Assembly (NCBI RefSeq): GCF_013008815.1
Contig: NZ_CP053097.1
Coordinates: 715,551-779,550 of the forward strand
Direction of reading: 5' to 3'
Origin: Mycoplasma miroungirhinis
GTDB lineage: Bacteria > Bacillota_I > Bacilli_A > Mycoplasmatales > Metamycoplasmataceae
Length of the DNA: 64,000 nucleotides
The stretch's first letter is position 1. Each line of letters starts with the position of its first letter. A program made the translations under genes and the position numbers. Of this stretch, positions 1 through 8,546 are shown piece after piece. The notes below the pieces were generated by a model. The model worked only from the letters and a program-made list of their open reading frames with translations, did not search any database and had not been told where the DNA came from.

Positions 1-954
1 AGATTTTTTAAATCCTCCAACTTTTTGAATTTTTTTTGGAAGTTCTAAAACAGTAAATTTAGGTTCTTCAAAAGCATCATCAGAAATTTCTTCTAAATTA
101 TCATTAAATTTTATATTTGAGATATTAGTATGTGAAAATCCACCTAATGTTTTTAAGTTTTGATTAAGTGTTAATTCTTGAATAGTTGTTAAATCCAATG
201 TATGTTTATGAATGATTTCAAGATTTTCAGGAAGTTTTATAGTTGCGATTCCTGTATCTGCAAATCCCCCTAGTTCTTTTAAGCTAGCTGGTAAATTAAT
301 TTCGGAAATTGGTGTATTATCAAATGAATGTTGTAAAATTTTTTTTAAATTATTAGGAAAATTTAGGGATTGAATTTTTGTGTTTGCAAATCCACCTAAA
401 ACTTCTAGATTATCAGGTAAAGTTAAATTTGTAATTGCGGAGTTATTAAATGCATCTTGACCTATATAAACTAATGAATTAGGTAAGTGAATTTGTTCTA
501 AATCATAATAATTTTCAAAAGCACCAGCAGAAATTTTTGTTATACCTTCTGGTATAGTAATTTCTGTTGAGTTTTTTGAAAACATTTTTAAGGCTTTGTT
601 TTTTGTTAATACATTTGGATTATTTTCATCACTATCAGTTACTTCTTTTTTAATATCTTCTTGATAAAATTGTAATTTTTGAAGATTAGTCTTAATTTTA
701 TTTGTTAATGTTTGTTTAGCGTTTTCAAATTCTTTTTCTGTTAATGAATTGTTTTTAATTTTCTTTTCTAAATTTATTAATATATTAAGTTGTTCATCAT
801 TATTTATTTGTTGTTTTAAAGCATCAATCTGAGCCATTGCTTGTTCTGCATTTTGTTGTTTTTCATTTGAACAAGACATTGCTATAAATGTGGTCACTAA
901 AACAGGTGATGATAAAATACTTAAATAAAATAATTTTTTAGTCTTTTTGTTCAT
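1..954 (-). CDS. LRR (BspA-type) surface lipoprotein, 3' end outside window
   Basis: The product is a predicted surface lipoprotein. It starts at ATG 954 with a Lys-rich n-region (MNKKTKKLF), a hydrophobic core and a lipobox ending FIAMSC, so Cys about 27 would be lipidated. Residues 30-100 are a Gln/Lys-rich helical linker. From about residue 115 there are repeated leucine-rich units of the TpLRR/BspA kind, with the recurring phrase LGGFA(N/D)T..I and IxLPxNLxxI. The frame is open to base 1 (318 codons), so the C-terminus is missing here. BspA-like LRR lipoproteins usually serve in adhesion or host interaction; that role is by family only. It is transcribed from its own promoter through a TPP-riboswitch-like leader and a terminator hairpin, which is unusual for this class. 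TGA is not needed in the visible part. Confidence 0.8.
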   Translation of the reverse strand, partial: MNKKTKKLFYLSILSSPVLVTTFIAMSCSNEKQQNAEQAMAQIDALKQQINNDEQLNILINLEKKIKNNSLTEKEFENAKQTLTNKIKTNLQKLQFYQEDIKKEVTDSDENNPNVLTKNKALKMFSKNSTEITIPEGITKISAGAFENYYDLEQIHLPNSLVYIGQDAFNNSAITNLTLPDNLEVLGGFANTKIQSLNFPNNLKKILQHSFDNTPISEINLPASLKELGGFADTGIATIKLPENLEIIHKHTLDLTTIQELTLNQNLKTLGGFSHTNISNIKFNDNLEEISDDAFEEPKFTVLELPKKIQKVGGFKKS

Positions 955-977
955 AGTGTTTTCCTTAGCAAGTGTGC

Positions 978-1010
978 AAAAAAGAGAAGATACTCTAAGG
1001 CACTTCTCTT
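978..1010 (-). terminator. Attenuator hairpin in the LRR lipoprotein leader
   Basis: Read on the minus strand, AAGAGAAG pairs with CTTCTC across a 13-nt loop and is followed directly by six T residues. It stands between the riboswitch-like element and the start codon at 954, the layout expected of a transcription attenuator under riboswitch control. Confidence 0.7.
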
Positions 1011-1020
1011 AACAAAAACT

Positions 1021-1086
1021 ATACCGCATGAATTACCATGATCTGCTATTAACGGTTTAATCTCAGCTTTTTAAAGCACCCTCGCA
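1021..1086 (-). promoter_or_regulatory. TPP riboswitch-like element (divergent) ahead of LRR lipoprotein
   Basis: On the minus strand the leader contains GAGGGTGC, then GCTGAGA, then AGATCATGGTAATTCATGCGG. These are the ordered conserved blocks of the THI-box/TPP aptamer: the P2/J2-3 CTGAGA and the P4-P5 GATC...TAAT...GCG with a CATG/CATG P5 stem. It departs from consensus in having CAGATC instead of CTGATC, and the 3' AGGGA block is not evident, so it may be weakened. The second copy at 6362-6432 is closer to consensus. A -10 box lies just upstream and an attenuator just downstream. Confidence 0.7.
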
Positions 1087-1093
1087 CATAATA

Positions 1094-1099
1094 ATTATA
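1094..1099 (-). promoter_or_regulatory. -10 box of LRR lipoprotein promoter
   Basis: A perfect TATAAT on the minus strand lies about 8 nt before the start of the riboswitch-like element and about 40 nt after the nrdE stop. Transcription would begin right at the aptamer, independent of the nrd operon. No clear -35 is seen. Confidence 0.5.
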
Positions 1100-1136
1100 A
1101 ATAATTTTTGCGTATTTTTTGTTTTTTATGTTTATT

Positions 1137-3314
1137 TTATATTGTACAGCTTTGACATTCTAAAATACTTGCTGTTTGTTCGTTTCAATCAATATTTTCA
1201 GAACCCTCTAAAACTTCTTGTCTTATACGGACATAATATATACTTGAACAACCTTGTTTAAATGCACGTATATATGCTTTATTTAAATCTCTTGTTGTTG
1301 CTTTATCATTCATAAATAAAGTTAATGAAATAGCTTGGTCAATGTGTTTTTGAGCTTTTGCTGCTATATCAATAATAGGATCAGCTCCTAATTCATATGC
1401 TCCTTGTTCATAGTATTTATAATTATTTTCATCTAGTTTGTAAGCTGAAGAATAAACTCTACCTAATTTTCCTTCTTTTCTTACTTCAATTGGAGCAACT
1501 ACTGGTTGTAATGAAGGAGTACATGAACTTAAATATGAAATTGAACCAGTTGGTGCAATTGCCATTAAATGTGAATTAGCAAGACCTGTTTTTTGAATTT
1601 CATTACTTAAATTAATTCAATCTTGTTGTGTTGGTATTTTTATATTTTTTGATTCAAATAAATTTTTAATTTTTACACTTTTAAATGTGTATTCTTGTGG
1701 ATCATTTTCAGTATATTTTTTAAAATATGAACCATCAGCATATTTAGAAGTTGCAAAGTTATCATATGTTTTGTTATATTCTTTTGCTAATTTATTTGAT
1801 GCTTTAAATGCATAATATGCTACAGTGTAGAAAAATAAATCAGTAAATTCTAATGCTTCAGGTGAATTGTAATAAATTTCATTTGAAGCTAAAAATCCAT
1901 GTAAATTCATTGCTCCTAAACCTAAAGCATGATTTTTAGAATTTCCATTTTTAATTGAAGGTGCTGAATCTAAATTAGAAAATCTTGAAACATGGTCTAG
2001 TGCTTTAATTGAATAATAAATTGATTCTTCAAATCTTAAACCAGATTCCATCATTTTATCAATATTTAATGAAGCTAAATTACATGAAATATCTTGGCCT
2101 AATTCGTTAATACTTAAATCAGCATTATATGTTGTTTCTGAAGAAGATTGTACTATTTCAGAACATAAATTTGACATAACTATTCTTCCCTTATTTGGGT
2201 GTCTATTATTTACTGTATCATCAAATAGAATGTAAGGATATCCACTTTCAAAATGAAGTTCTGCGATTGCTTGGAAAAATTTACGAGCTGAAATAAATTT
2301 TTTAGTAATTAATGGATTTTGGATTAAATGTTCATATTCCTTAGTTATCGAAATATCACTCATTGGTTTTCCATATACTCTTTGAATATCATATGGACTA
2401 AATAATGCCATTTCTTTATTTTCTTTTGCTAATTGGAAAGTAATATCAGGTACAACTACTCCTAATGAAAGTGATTTAATTCTAATTTTTTCATCAGCAT
2501 TTTCTCTTTTAGTATCTAAAAATTGCATTATATCAGGATGATGAGCATGTAAATAAACAGCTCCAGCTCCTTGTCTTTGACCTAATTGATTTGCATAACT
2601 AAAACTATCTTCAAGAATTTTCATAACAGGAACGACACCAGTTGCTTGACCTTGGATATTTTTAATAGGAGCACCAAATTCACGTAAATTAGTTAATAAT
2701 AAACTAACTCCTCCACCTCTTTTTGATAATTGTAAGCTTGTTGATATGGCTCTTGCAATAGATTCCATATTATCTTCTATTCTTAATAAATAACAACTTA
2801 CATATTCTCCTCTTTGTTTTTTACCTGCATTTAAAAATGTTGGAGTTGCGGGTTGTAATCTACCACTTAAAATTTCTTTTAATATGTTTTGTGTATCACT
2901 AAAATTACCATTACCTAAAAATAAGGCATTCATTAAAGCTCTTTCACTATATGTTTCTAGAAATTCTTTTCCATCGAAAGTTTTTAAACAATATGAATTA
3001 TAAAATTTTACAGCTCCCATAAATGAACGAAAATGGTGATTATATTCTTTTATAATGTCATATAATTGTTGCAATTGTTCTTTATTTACCCGATTAACTA
3101 TTTCTTCTTCATAATAATGATTTTTAACTAAAAAATCCATTCTTTGATGAATATTTTCAAATTTTTTAGTCGCTGGTCTAATAGTTTTTTGCATATAAAT
3201 TTCAATGGCTTTTTGATCATTTTCATAAACATCTTTACCTTTTGAAAATTTAGTTAGTGCATTAAAAGCTAGATACAAATCCGCATCTTTAAATTCTTTT
3301 GTATTTGATGACAT
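1137..3314 (-). CDS. nrdE: Ribonucleotide reductase class I large subunit
   Basis: This is the catalytic alpha subunit that reduces ribonucleoside diphosphates to dNDPs in the cytoplasm. The frame is 725 codons with TGA as Trp (for example after TQQD near 1616 and after SENID near 1184), the usual NrdE length. Visible family features are the active-site Cys in EYVSCYLL, the NLCSEIVQ and ISCNLASLN catalytic blocks, RGGGVSLLL in the barrel, and the C-terminal redox pair CQSC used for thioredoxin/glutaredoxin-type re-reduction. It is third in the operon nrdF-nrdI-nrdE, 14 nt after the nrdI stop, with an AGGAAA ribosome site before ATG 3314. Its partner NrdF here is the class Ie (metal-free) type, so this subunit would accept a radical from a DOPA-type cofactor. 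The assignment is firm. Confidence 0.96.
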
Positions 3315-3328
3315 ATTTTCCTTTCTTT

Positions 3329-3778
3329 TTATTTATTTCAAATTTGATTTAGTATTTTTTGTACTTTTTCTACTTCAGCAATTGATCCTCTTAATTCTAT
3401 TGTTGTTAAAAGAGGTACATTCAATTTATTACTTAAAACATAACCAGCAAGACCATATGTATCACCAAAATTAGTATTTCCTGTGGCAATTATGGCAACA
3501 CAATTTTTTCTATTACTTTCTATGTTTAAAAACTTAATAACTTGTTTAGGAACAGCTCCTTTAGTTTCTCCTAATCCTCCTGAAAAAGTTGGAGAAACTA
3601 AAACATATGGTTGATTGACAAAACAAGTTTCAGGATCTTCAATGGGAATTCTAGTGTTTGGAAAACCTAGTTTTAAAACAAAATGTTTAGTATTTTCTGT
3701 AGTAGATGAAAAATAAACAACATGAACTTCACCTGATACTTTAGGTATTTGTGCATGCAAATTATCATTATTGTTCAT
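3329..3778 (-). CDS. nrdI: NrdI flavodoxin-like RNR activating protein
   Basis: NrdI is a small FMN protein that supplies oxidant (superoxide) for assembling the radical in NrdF. The phosphate-binding loop VVYFSSTTENT, VSPTFSGG and IATGNTNFGDTYGLAG are visible and typical. I chose ATG 3778, one base after the nrdF TAA, which has GAGAG seven bases upstream. An in-frame ATG at 3799 would instead overlap nrdF by 20 nt. The C-terminus reads through one TGA (Trp) to a TAA at 3329. NrdI is required for the class Ie enzymes as well as for manganese class Ib enzymes, so its presence fits the unusual NrdF upstream. Length is 149-156 residues depending on start. Confidence 0.93.
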
Positions 3779-3779
3779 A

Positions 3780-4793
3780 TTAAAACTCTCAATCTTCATC
3801 TTGTGTTTCTTCAGTTACACCCATAATATATGAACTTCCGTTTCCTGAGAAGAAATCGTGATTTTCATCAGCTCTTGCTGATAGTTGTGCAAACACTTCA
3901 GGTGCTATTTTAGTTTCTTCTGCAGTAAATGGTGAATCATAACCACAATTTTGTAAAAATTTTCCTGCGTTATATAGACTAAAACGAATAGCATCTTCAG
4001 CTAATCCAAATCCTTCATAAAGTTCAGTTAAAAATTCTTTTTCTAATTCAATTAATTTATATAATGTGTCGAAAACAAATTCCTTGTATTCTTGTTGTTT
4101 TTCAGGTGAAAGTTTTTCAACTTTTTTACGGAATTTGTATCCTGAATAATAATTATGTAAAACTTTATCTCTTAAAATTAATCTAATAATATCACTTGTA
4201 TTAGGTAATTTTGCTCTTGCAGATAAGTAAAATGGTAGGTAGAATCCTCCATATAGTAAAAATCCAGGCATTAAAGCAGCAGCAATTTTAGATTTCAAAG
4301 GATCATCTGAAATATAAAAAGGTATTAAAAATTTAGCTCTTGCTTGTAATTTTTCATTATTAACAACTCACTCGTGAGCCTCTTCTATTTCTTCTGATGT
4401 ATTTAATGTACTAAAAATAGTTCCATAACTTCTTGCATGAACACCAACCATAAATGCAAAATTAGCATAAATAAATTGTTCATGATCAGTTAAAGCATTA
4501 GGAATTTGTGCTGTATCACCTAATGTTGCTTGAATTGTGTCTAATAAAGTAAGTCCAGTAAATGTTCTTGTTACTAGTTGTTGTCAATTTTTATCCATTT
4601 CATTTCATGATTTTAAGTCATTAGAAACGGGAATTTTTTCAGGTAATCAAAAATTTTGAGTTACTCTTGTTCATACTTCTAAATCTTTATCATCATTAAT
4701 AACATTTCAATTAATAGCACGTAAAGGTCCTTCTTGGTTTGCTTTTACGTAGTCAAGTGGATTATTGGAATTAAAATAATATTTGTTTTTCAT
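3780..4793 (-). CDS. nrdF: Ribonucleotide reductase small subunit, class Ie (VPK variant)
   Basis: This is the radical-generating beta subunit, 337 residues with several TGA-coded Trp. The NrdF fold is clear: LTLLDTIQ (Asp85), NFAFMVGVHARSYG (His119, Tyr123), LMPGFLLYGGFYLPFYLS, and RDKVLHNYY (His213). Three carboxylate metal ligands are replaced. The Glu of the FMExVH block is Val116, the Glu of the LEGFLFYSGF block is Pro176, and the Glu of RDExxH is Lys210. This Val/Pro/Lys set is the published signature of class Ie reductases of mollicutes, which need no metal and use a Tyr-derived DOPA radical. Tyr123 sits at the radical position. It is first in the operon with nrdI and nrdE; the stop TAA at 3780 is read after one TGA Trp. 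The assignment is firm; the metal-free chemistry is inferred from the known family. Confidence 0.96.
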
Positions 4794-4862
4794 TTTTACC
4801 TCGTTCTTACTATTTTAATAAAAAAAACTAACAATTTTTAAAAAATAGAAAATGTTTTTTTC

Positions 4863-4880
4863 TAGCATTTTTATATGCTA
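4863..4880 (-). promoter_or_regulatory. Probable nrd operon promoter with short inverted repeat
   Basis: On the minus strand TAGCATATAAAAATGCTA holds a TATAAA-type -10 flanked by TAGCA/TGCTA arms, about 70 nt before nrdF. A closely similar TTTTAGCATATAAAA lies upstream of leuS at 14450-14464, which supports a shared promoter motif. The arms could be an operator; no NrdR box was recognised. Confidence 0.4.
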
Positions 4881-4925
4881 AAAAATGTAAAAAAAATGTT
4901 AATAATTTAATATTTTTCTATCTTA

Positions 4926-5013
4926 ATTTTTTATTTTTTTATCAAAGTATAACAACTTTTAGTAATTAGCAACCGCTAATAAATATCATTTTTTTGATAA
5001 AAAAATAAAAAAT
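4926..5013. repeat. Perfect 21-bp inverted repeat with nested hairpin
   Basis: The arms 4926-4946 and 4993-5013 are exact reverse complements over 21 bp, almost all A/T. The 46-nt loop holds a second perfect stem, ATTAGC-AACC-GCTAAT. The structure fills the gap between the divergent nrdF and hydrolase promoters. It ends in no simple U-tract exit for either gene. It could extrude as a cruciform, or form a structured RNA or a transcription barrier. Confidence 0.6.
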
Positions 5014-5083
5014 AATTAAATTCATATTTTGAATAATTAATCTAAAAATAATAAGATAATACTAATATAGGAGAATTGAAATT

Positions 5084-5884
5084 ATGACTAAAATATATGA
5101 AATTGCACAAGAAAATATAAATGCATTTTTAGAAGATGGTTGAGAAGAATCAAAAAAACCAATATTACTTTTTATCCATGGATTTGGAGATAGTTGAGGT
5201 ACTATTAAACCAATTATAAATATAAAAAATAGACCATTTTTTGTAGCAGCAATTGATATGCCTGGATGTGGTAAAAGTTCTTGACATGTTAGACCTTTAA
5301 CTTTAGAACATTATTTTGAAGTAGTTGGATCTTTTGTTGATTCTGTTTTAAAAAATCGTGATGTTTATGTTATTGGACATTCATTAGGTGCTTTAAGTGC
5401 TTTATATCTTTTAAGAACTCATAGAGCTAAATTTGCAACTTTAGTAGGGCCTTCTCATTATTTAATAAATAAAGCAAAAATTAAATTTGGTAAAAAATAT
5501 TTAATTCCGATAACACGTGAAAATGCAATTGAATCTTATTTAAAATTAACAAATACACCAGAAGCATTTAAAAAAGAAGCTGAAGTATATGCAAATATGA
5601 TTGTGAATAATAGTAATTTAAGATTTAAAAAATTTCATTATATAGTTGATCAACAAATGTTGAATCTAGAATATGTATTTGAAAATTACTATGATTGATA
5701 TAAAGCAACTAATAATTATCAATTATGTGTTGGAGAATTTGATCAATATACAACTGTTGAAGAAATACAACTTGTAGCAAAACAAATGCATAAAAAAATA
5801 AAAATTATCAAAAATGCAGGTCATGCAACTTTTTATGATAATGCTCAAGAAATTTATGAATTTGTTTTAGAAATGTTTAAATAA
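5084..5884 (+). CDS. Alpha/beta hydrolase
   Basis: A 266-residue cytoplasmic hydrolase of the alpha/beta fold with TGA Trp codons. Visible motifs are the oxyanion-hole loop FIHGFGDSWG near residue 35, DMPGCGKS, the nucleophile elbow VIGHSLGALSA with Ser at about 107, and the C-terminal catalytic-His block KNAGHATFYDNA. An acid residue is likely in VGEFDQYT. Family members are esterases, lipases or peptidases; the substrate cannot be told. Mycoplasma genomes carry several such enzymes often called lysophospholipase or prolyl-peptidase-like. A GGAG ribosome site precedes ATG 5084. The next gene starts immediately after the stop, so the two are co-translated. Confidence 0.88.
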
Positions 5885-6307
5885 ATGAATCTAAAAGATT
5901 ATTTTGAAAATAAATATGTGGAATTTATTCATTACTTATGTATTAAATATCATCAAAAACCAACTCCATTTAGTAAGTTAAAAATTATTGATGTTATTAA
6001 AACTAAAAATTCTAAAATAACAAAATCAATGTGAAAATATCAAAGACATCACATTGATGAAATGTGAATTTCAGGAGTGATATTAGCATCAAGTGAAAAA
6101 GAATACCATCAAGGTTTAAGTATAGTATGTTCTTATGAAGAACATCTATTTTTACATTATTTAATAGTTTGTAGTAATCAAACATCACCAAATAATGGAA
6201 TGTTAATGCAAACTAGTTTATCTTTTTGGAATAAAACTATTATAAAAATGTCTAAAAAATACGACATTATTTATTTAAAAGATTGAGCATTGTTATTAAA
6301 ATCATAA
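5885..6307 (+). CDS. Hypothetical protein with HNH-like histidine pattern
   Basis: A 140-residue protein whose ATG directly follows the TAA of the hydrolase gene. Residues 50-110 show WKYQRHHIDE, then after a short spacer SIVCSYEEHLFLHYLIV. The order His-His-Ile ... EEH...H resembles the core of HNH-type nuclease domains, in which a HHI motif is followed by EHxxxH about 35 residues later. The middle segment normally rich in Gly/Asn is different here, so this is a suggestion only. No signal peptide or membrane span is seen. Three TGA codons (Trp) are needed, showing it is maintained as a mollicute gene. There is no evidence for a role in defence or repair. Confidence 0.6.
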
Positions 6308-6349
6308 GTTAGCTCAAATAAATTAATTTATTCTCTGATTAGTTTGGAG

Positions 6350-6355
6350 TATAAT
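6350..6355 (+). promoter_or_regulatory. -10 box of TPP-transporter operon
   Basis: A perfect TATAAT places the start of transcription near 6362, exactly at the beginning of the riboswitch. No convincing -35 is visible in the AT-rich upstream. Confidence 0.5.
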
Positions 6356-6361
6356 AAAAGT

Positions 6362-6432
6362 AACAGAGGTGCTATAAAAAGCTGAGAATATACTCTTAAA
6401 GCTGATCATGATAATTCATGCGTAGCGAGTGA
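6362..6432 (+). promoter_or_regulatory. TPP riboswitch (THI box)
   Basis: Conserved blocks occur in order: CAGAGGTGC, GCTGAGA, ACTC, GCTGATCATG, ATAATTCATGCG, TAGCGAGTGA. GAG/CTC can form P2, GCT/AGC P4 and CATGA/TCATG P5. It lies 5' of a lipoprotein/ATPase/permease set of the Cypl type, and Cypl proteins are known to bind thiamine pyrophosphate, so ligand and target agree. Confidence 0.85.
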
Positions 6433-6442
6433 TATATTAAAT

Positions 6443-6473
6443 TATTCTCTTTCTCTGTTAGAAAAGAGGAATT
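6443..6473 (+). terminator. Riboswitch expression-platform hairpin
   Basis: ATTCTCTTT can pair with AAAGAGGAAT (one bulge), followed by TTTTTT and then ATG 6478. The right arm includes the AGAGGAA ribosome-binding site. Folding would therefore end transcription and also hide the start site. It is the likely output of the TPP riboswitch. Confidence 0.65.
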
Positions 6474-6477
6474 TTTT

Positions 6478-7800
6478 ATGAAAAAAAATAAAACATTAAT
6501 TTGAAAAATATTAGGTGCTGGTCTTGCATTAGCTGGTACAGGTATTTTTGCTATTTCTTGTGCTCAACCAGTTCAGGAACAAACACCAAAAAAAGAAAAC
6601 AAACAAGAAACAACACCAACTACTCCAAAAGCAATAGCAAATTGAGATACTAATATAGTTATTACATATGGTAGTGCTAATGATGGATTTAAGAAAAAAG
6701 ATCCTAAAACTCAAAAATCACCACATGATATATTTTTAGAAAATCTAGAAAGAAAATTTAATGAACTAAAAAATGCAGATCCTAATTTAAGAGTAAATGC
6801 AGATGTTAAATTTAATACTGCAGAAAATTTTGATGAAGAAAGTATGAAAAATTCATTATTATCAGATGATGTTGATAATGACCTTTCAATCATTGGTTAT
6901 AAATCTATTGATGATAAAATAGATAAAACAAACTTAGATAAATACCCACATTATGTTGGTAATACTGAAACATTAGCATTTAAATGAACCGTTGAGGATA
7001 ATGCTAATTATGTTGATGGAAGTGATAATGATCCATTAGTAAAAGGTGCAAAAGAAAACAATAAAGTTTGATTTGATAATAATGGTGAATTCCCACAATG
7101 ATATACCATTGAAGATGAATTAAAATGAGATGGTTCTAAATATGCAGCATTTTATGATGATACAAATAGACTAACTCAATTTTATCGTGGAGCTATTTAC
7201 ATCTCAGGAACTGATGAAGAATTACAAGCAATTGAAAATGCGTGAAAAACTAAAAACTGAGATGAATTTTCTAAATACGGAATTATTTACAAAAACACAA
7301 CAAGTTTAGGAAAATATAGATTACAAGCACATTTACTTGCTCAACACTTTAATTTAACTCCACTTGAAGTAAATACATATTTTACTGAACAAAAAAATAA
7401 AGATAATAAAAAAGTAAGTTTAGGAAAATTTTCAACTCAATTAGGTAAAAAAGACAGTTTAGGTCATACATTCCATATTGCATTTGGTGATGAAGGAGAA
7501 ATGAACTGAAATCGTTCAACAAACGATAAAGATGATAAATTTAAACCAACTGATCCAAATGCAAAAATACGTGTATTAACATTAACCGGTCCTTCACCTT
7601 ATAATGCTGTATTCAGTAGACAAGGACTTCCAAAAGCAGAAAGTCAATTAATAATGAAAGCATTAGAAAGTCTTTCAATTGACGAAAATCAACTAGGAAT
7701 TTATACCGGATTTAATAAATTTATTTCTGGTGATGACAATATGTTTAAAACATATATTGATATATATAACGGAAACACAATAGATACTAAAAACAAATAA
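6478..7800 (+). CDS. cypl: Thiamine/TPP-binding lipoprotein of ABC importer (Cypl/p37-like)
   Basis: A 440-residue extracytoplasmic substrate-binding lipoprotein. The signal peptide is MKKNKTLIWKILGAGLALAG with lipobox FAISC (Cys about 25), followed by a Gln/Thr/Lys-rich linker. The mature part is acidic and carries TGA Trp codons throughout, with typical Cypl/p37-like phrases such as TGPSPYNAVFSRQGL and ITYGSANDGF. Cypl of M. hyorhinis (also known as p37) binds thiamine pyrophosphate. The upstream TPP riboswitch independently points to the same ligand. It is the first gene of a three-gene importer, with the ATPase starting 2 nt after its stop. Phosphonate- or alkyl-sulfonate-type annotations often given to this family are probably wrong here. 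Confidence 0.85.
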
Positions 7801-7802
7801 TT

Positions 7803-8546
7803 ATGATAAATTTAAAATTTCAAGAAGTCGACATAAAATACAAAACAATAGATAATCCTGTTTTATCTAACATAAATTTTGAGATAAAAGAAGGAGAAAT
7901 GGTCGCTTTTATAGGACAAAGTGGTGTTGGTAAAAGTACTATTTTTAAATCTATAGTAAGAAGTTTAAAACCAGCTAATGGACAAGTATTGTTAAATAAT
8001 GAAAATATTTATTTACAAAATAAAAGAAAATGGAAACAAACAATTCAAAAAATTGGTTTTTTAACTCAACAACCTAATTTGATTTTTAGTGATAATGTTT
8101 ATAACAACATTGTTCGTTCTATTTCTCAATACAAAAATAAATTGTATACGATATTTTCAGTATTAACAAGAAATCAAAAACGGAATATTTTTGAACAATT
8201 AGCGAATTTAAATATTTTAGATAAAGCTTTTTATCGTGTATCAGAACTAAGTGGTGGGCAACAACAAAGAGTTGAAATTGCTAAACTTTTAACTAAAAAA
8301 GTTGAGCTTATTTTAGCTGATGAACCTACTAGTAGTTTAGATTTTCAGACTTCATTAGAAGTTTTAGATATTTTAAAACAATTAAATAAAAAATATAAAT
8401 TAACAATTATAGTTATTATTCATGACTTAAATTTAGTTAAAAAATATTTTAGTCGTGTTATAGGTTTTAAAAATAGCACGATAACACTGGATAAAAAAAC
8501 AAAAGAAGTTAAAAAATGAGAACTACTTGAAGCAGTTTCAAAATAA
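7803..8546 (+). CDS. ABC importer ATPase (PhnC-like, thiamine/TPP uptake)
   Basis: A 247-residue nucleotide-binding protein that drives the importer with Cypl and the fused permease. It has Walker A GQSGVGKST (residue about 38), Q-loop FLTQQPN, signature LSGGQQQRVEIAK, Walker B LILADEPTSSLD and switch His IIVIIHD. The organisation is like PhnC of phosphonate systems, which the Cypl systems resemble in sequence. A TGA Trp at 8517 must be read to reach the TAA at 8544. The last 31 nt overlap the start of the permease gene in another frame, so translation is coupled. Confidence 0.9.

Noticed and set aside
3778..3799. Longer NrdI start at ATG 3799
   Set aside because: Possible, but it overlaps nrdF by 20 nt with no ribosome site; kept only as an alternative.
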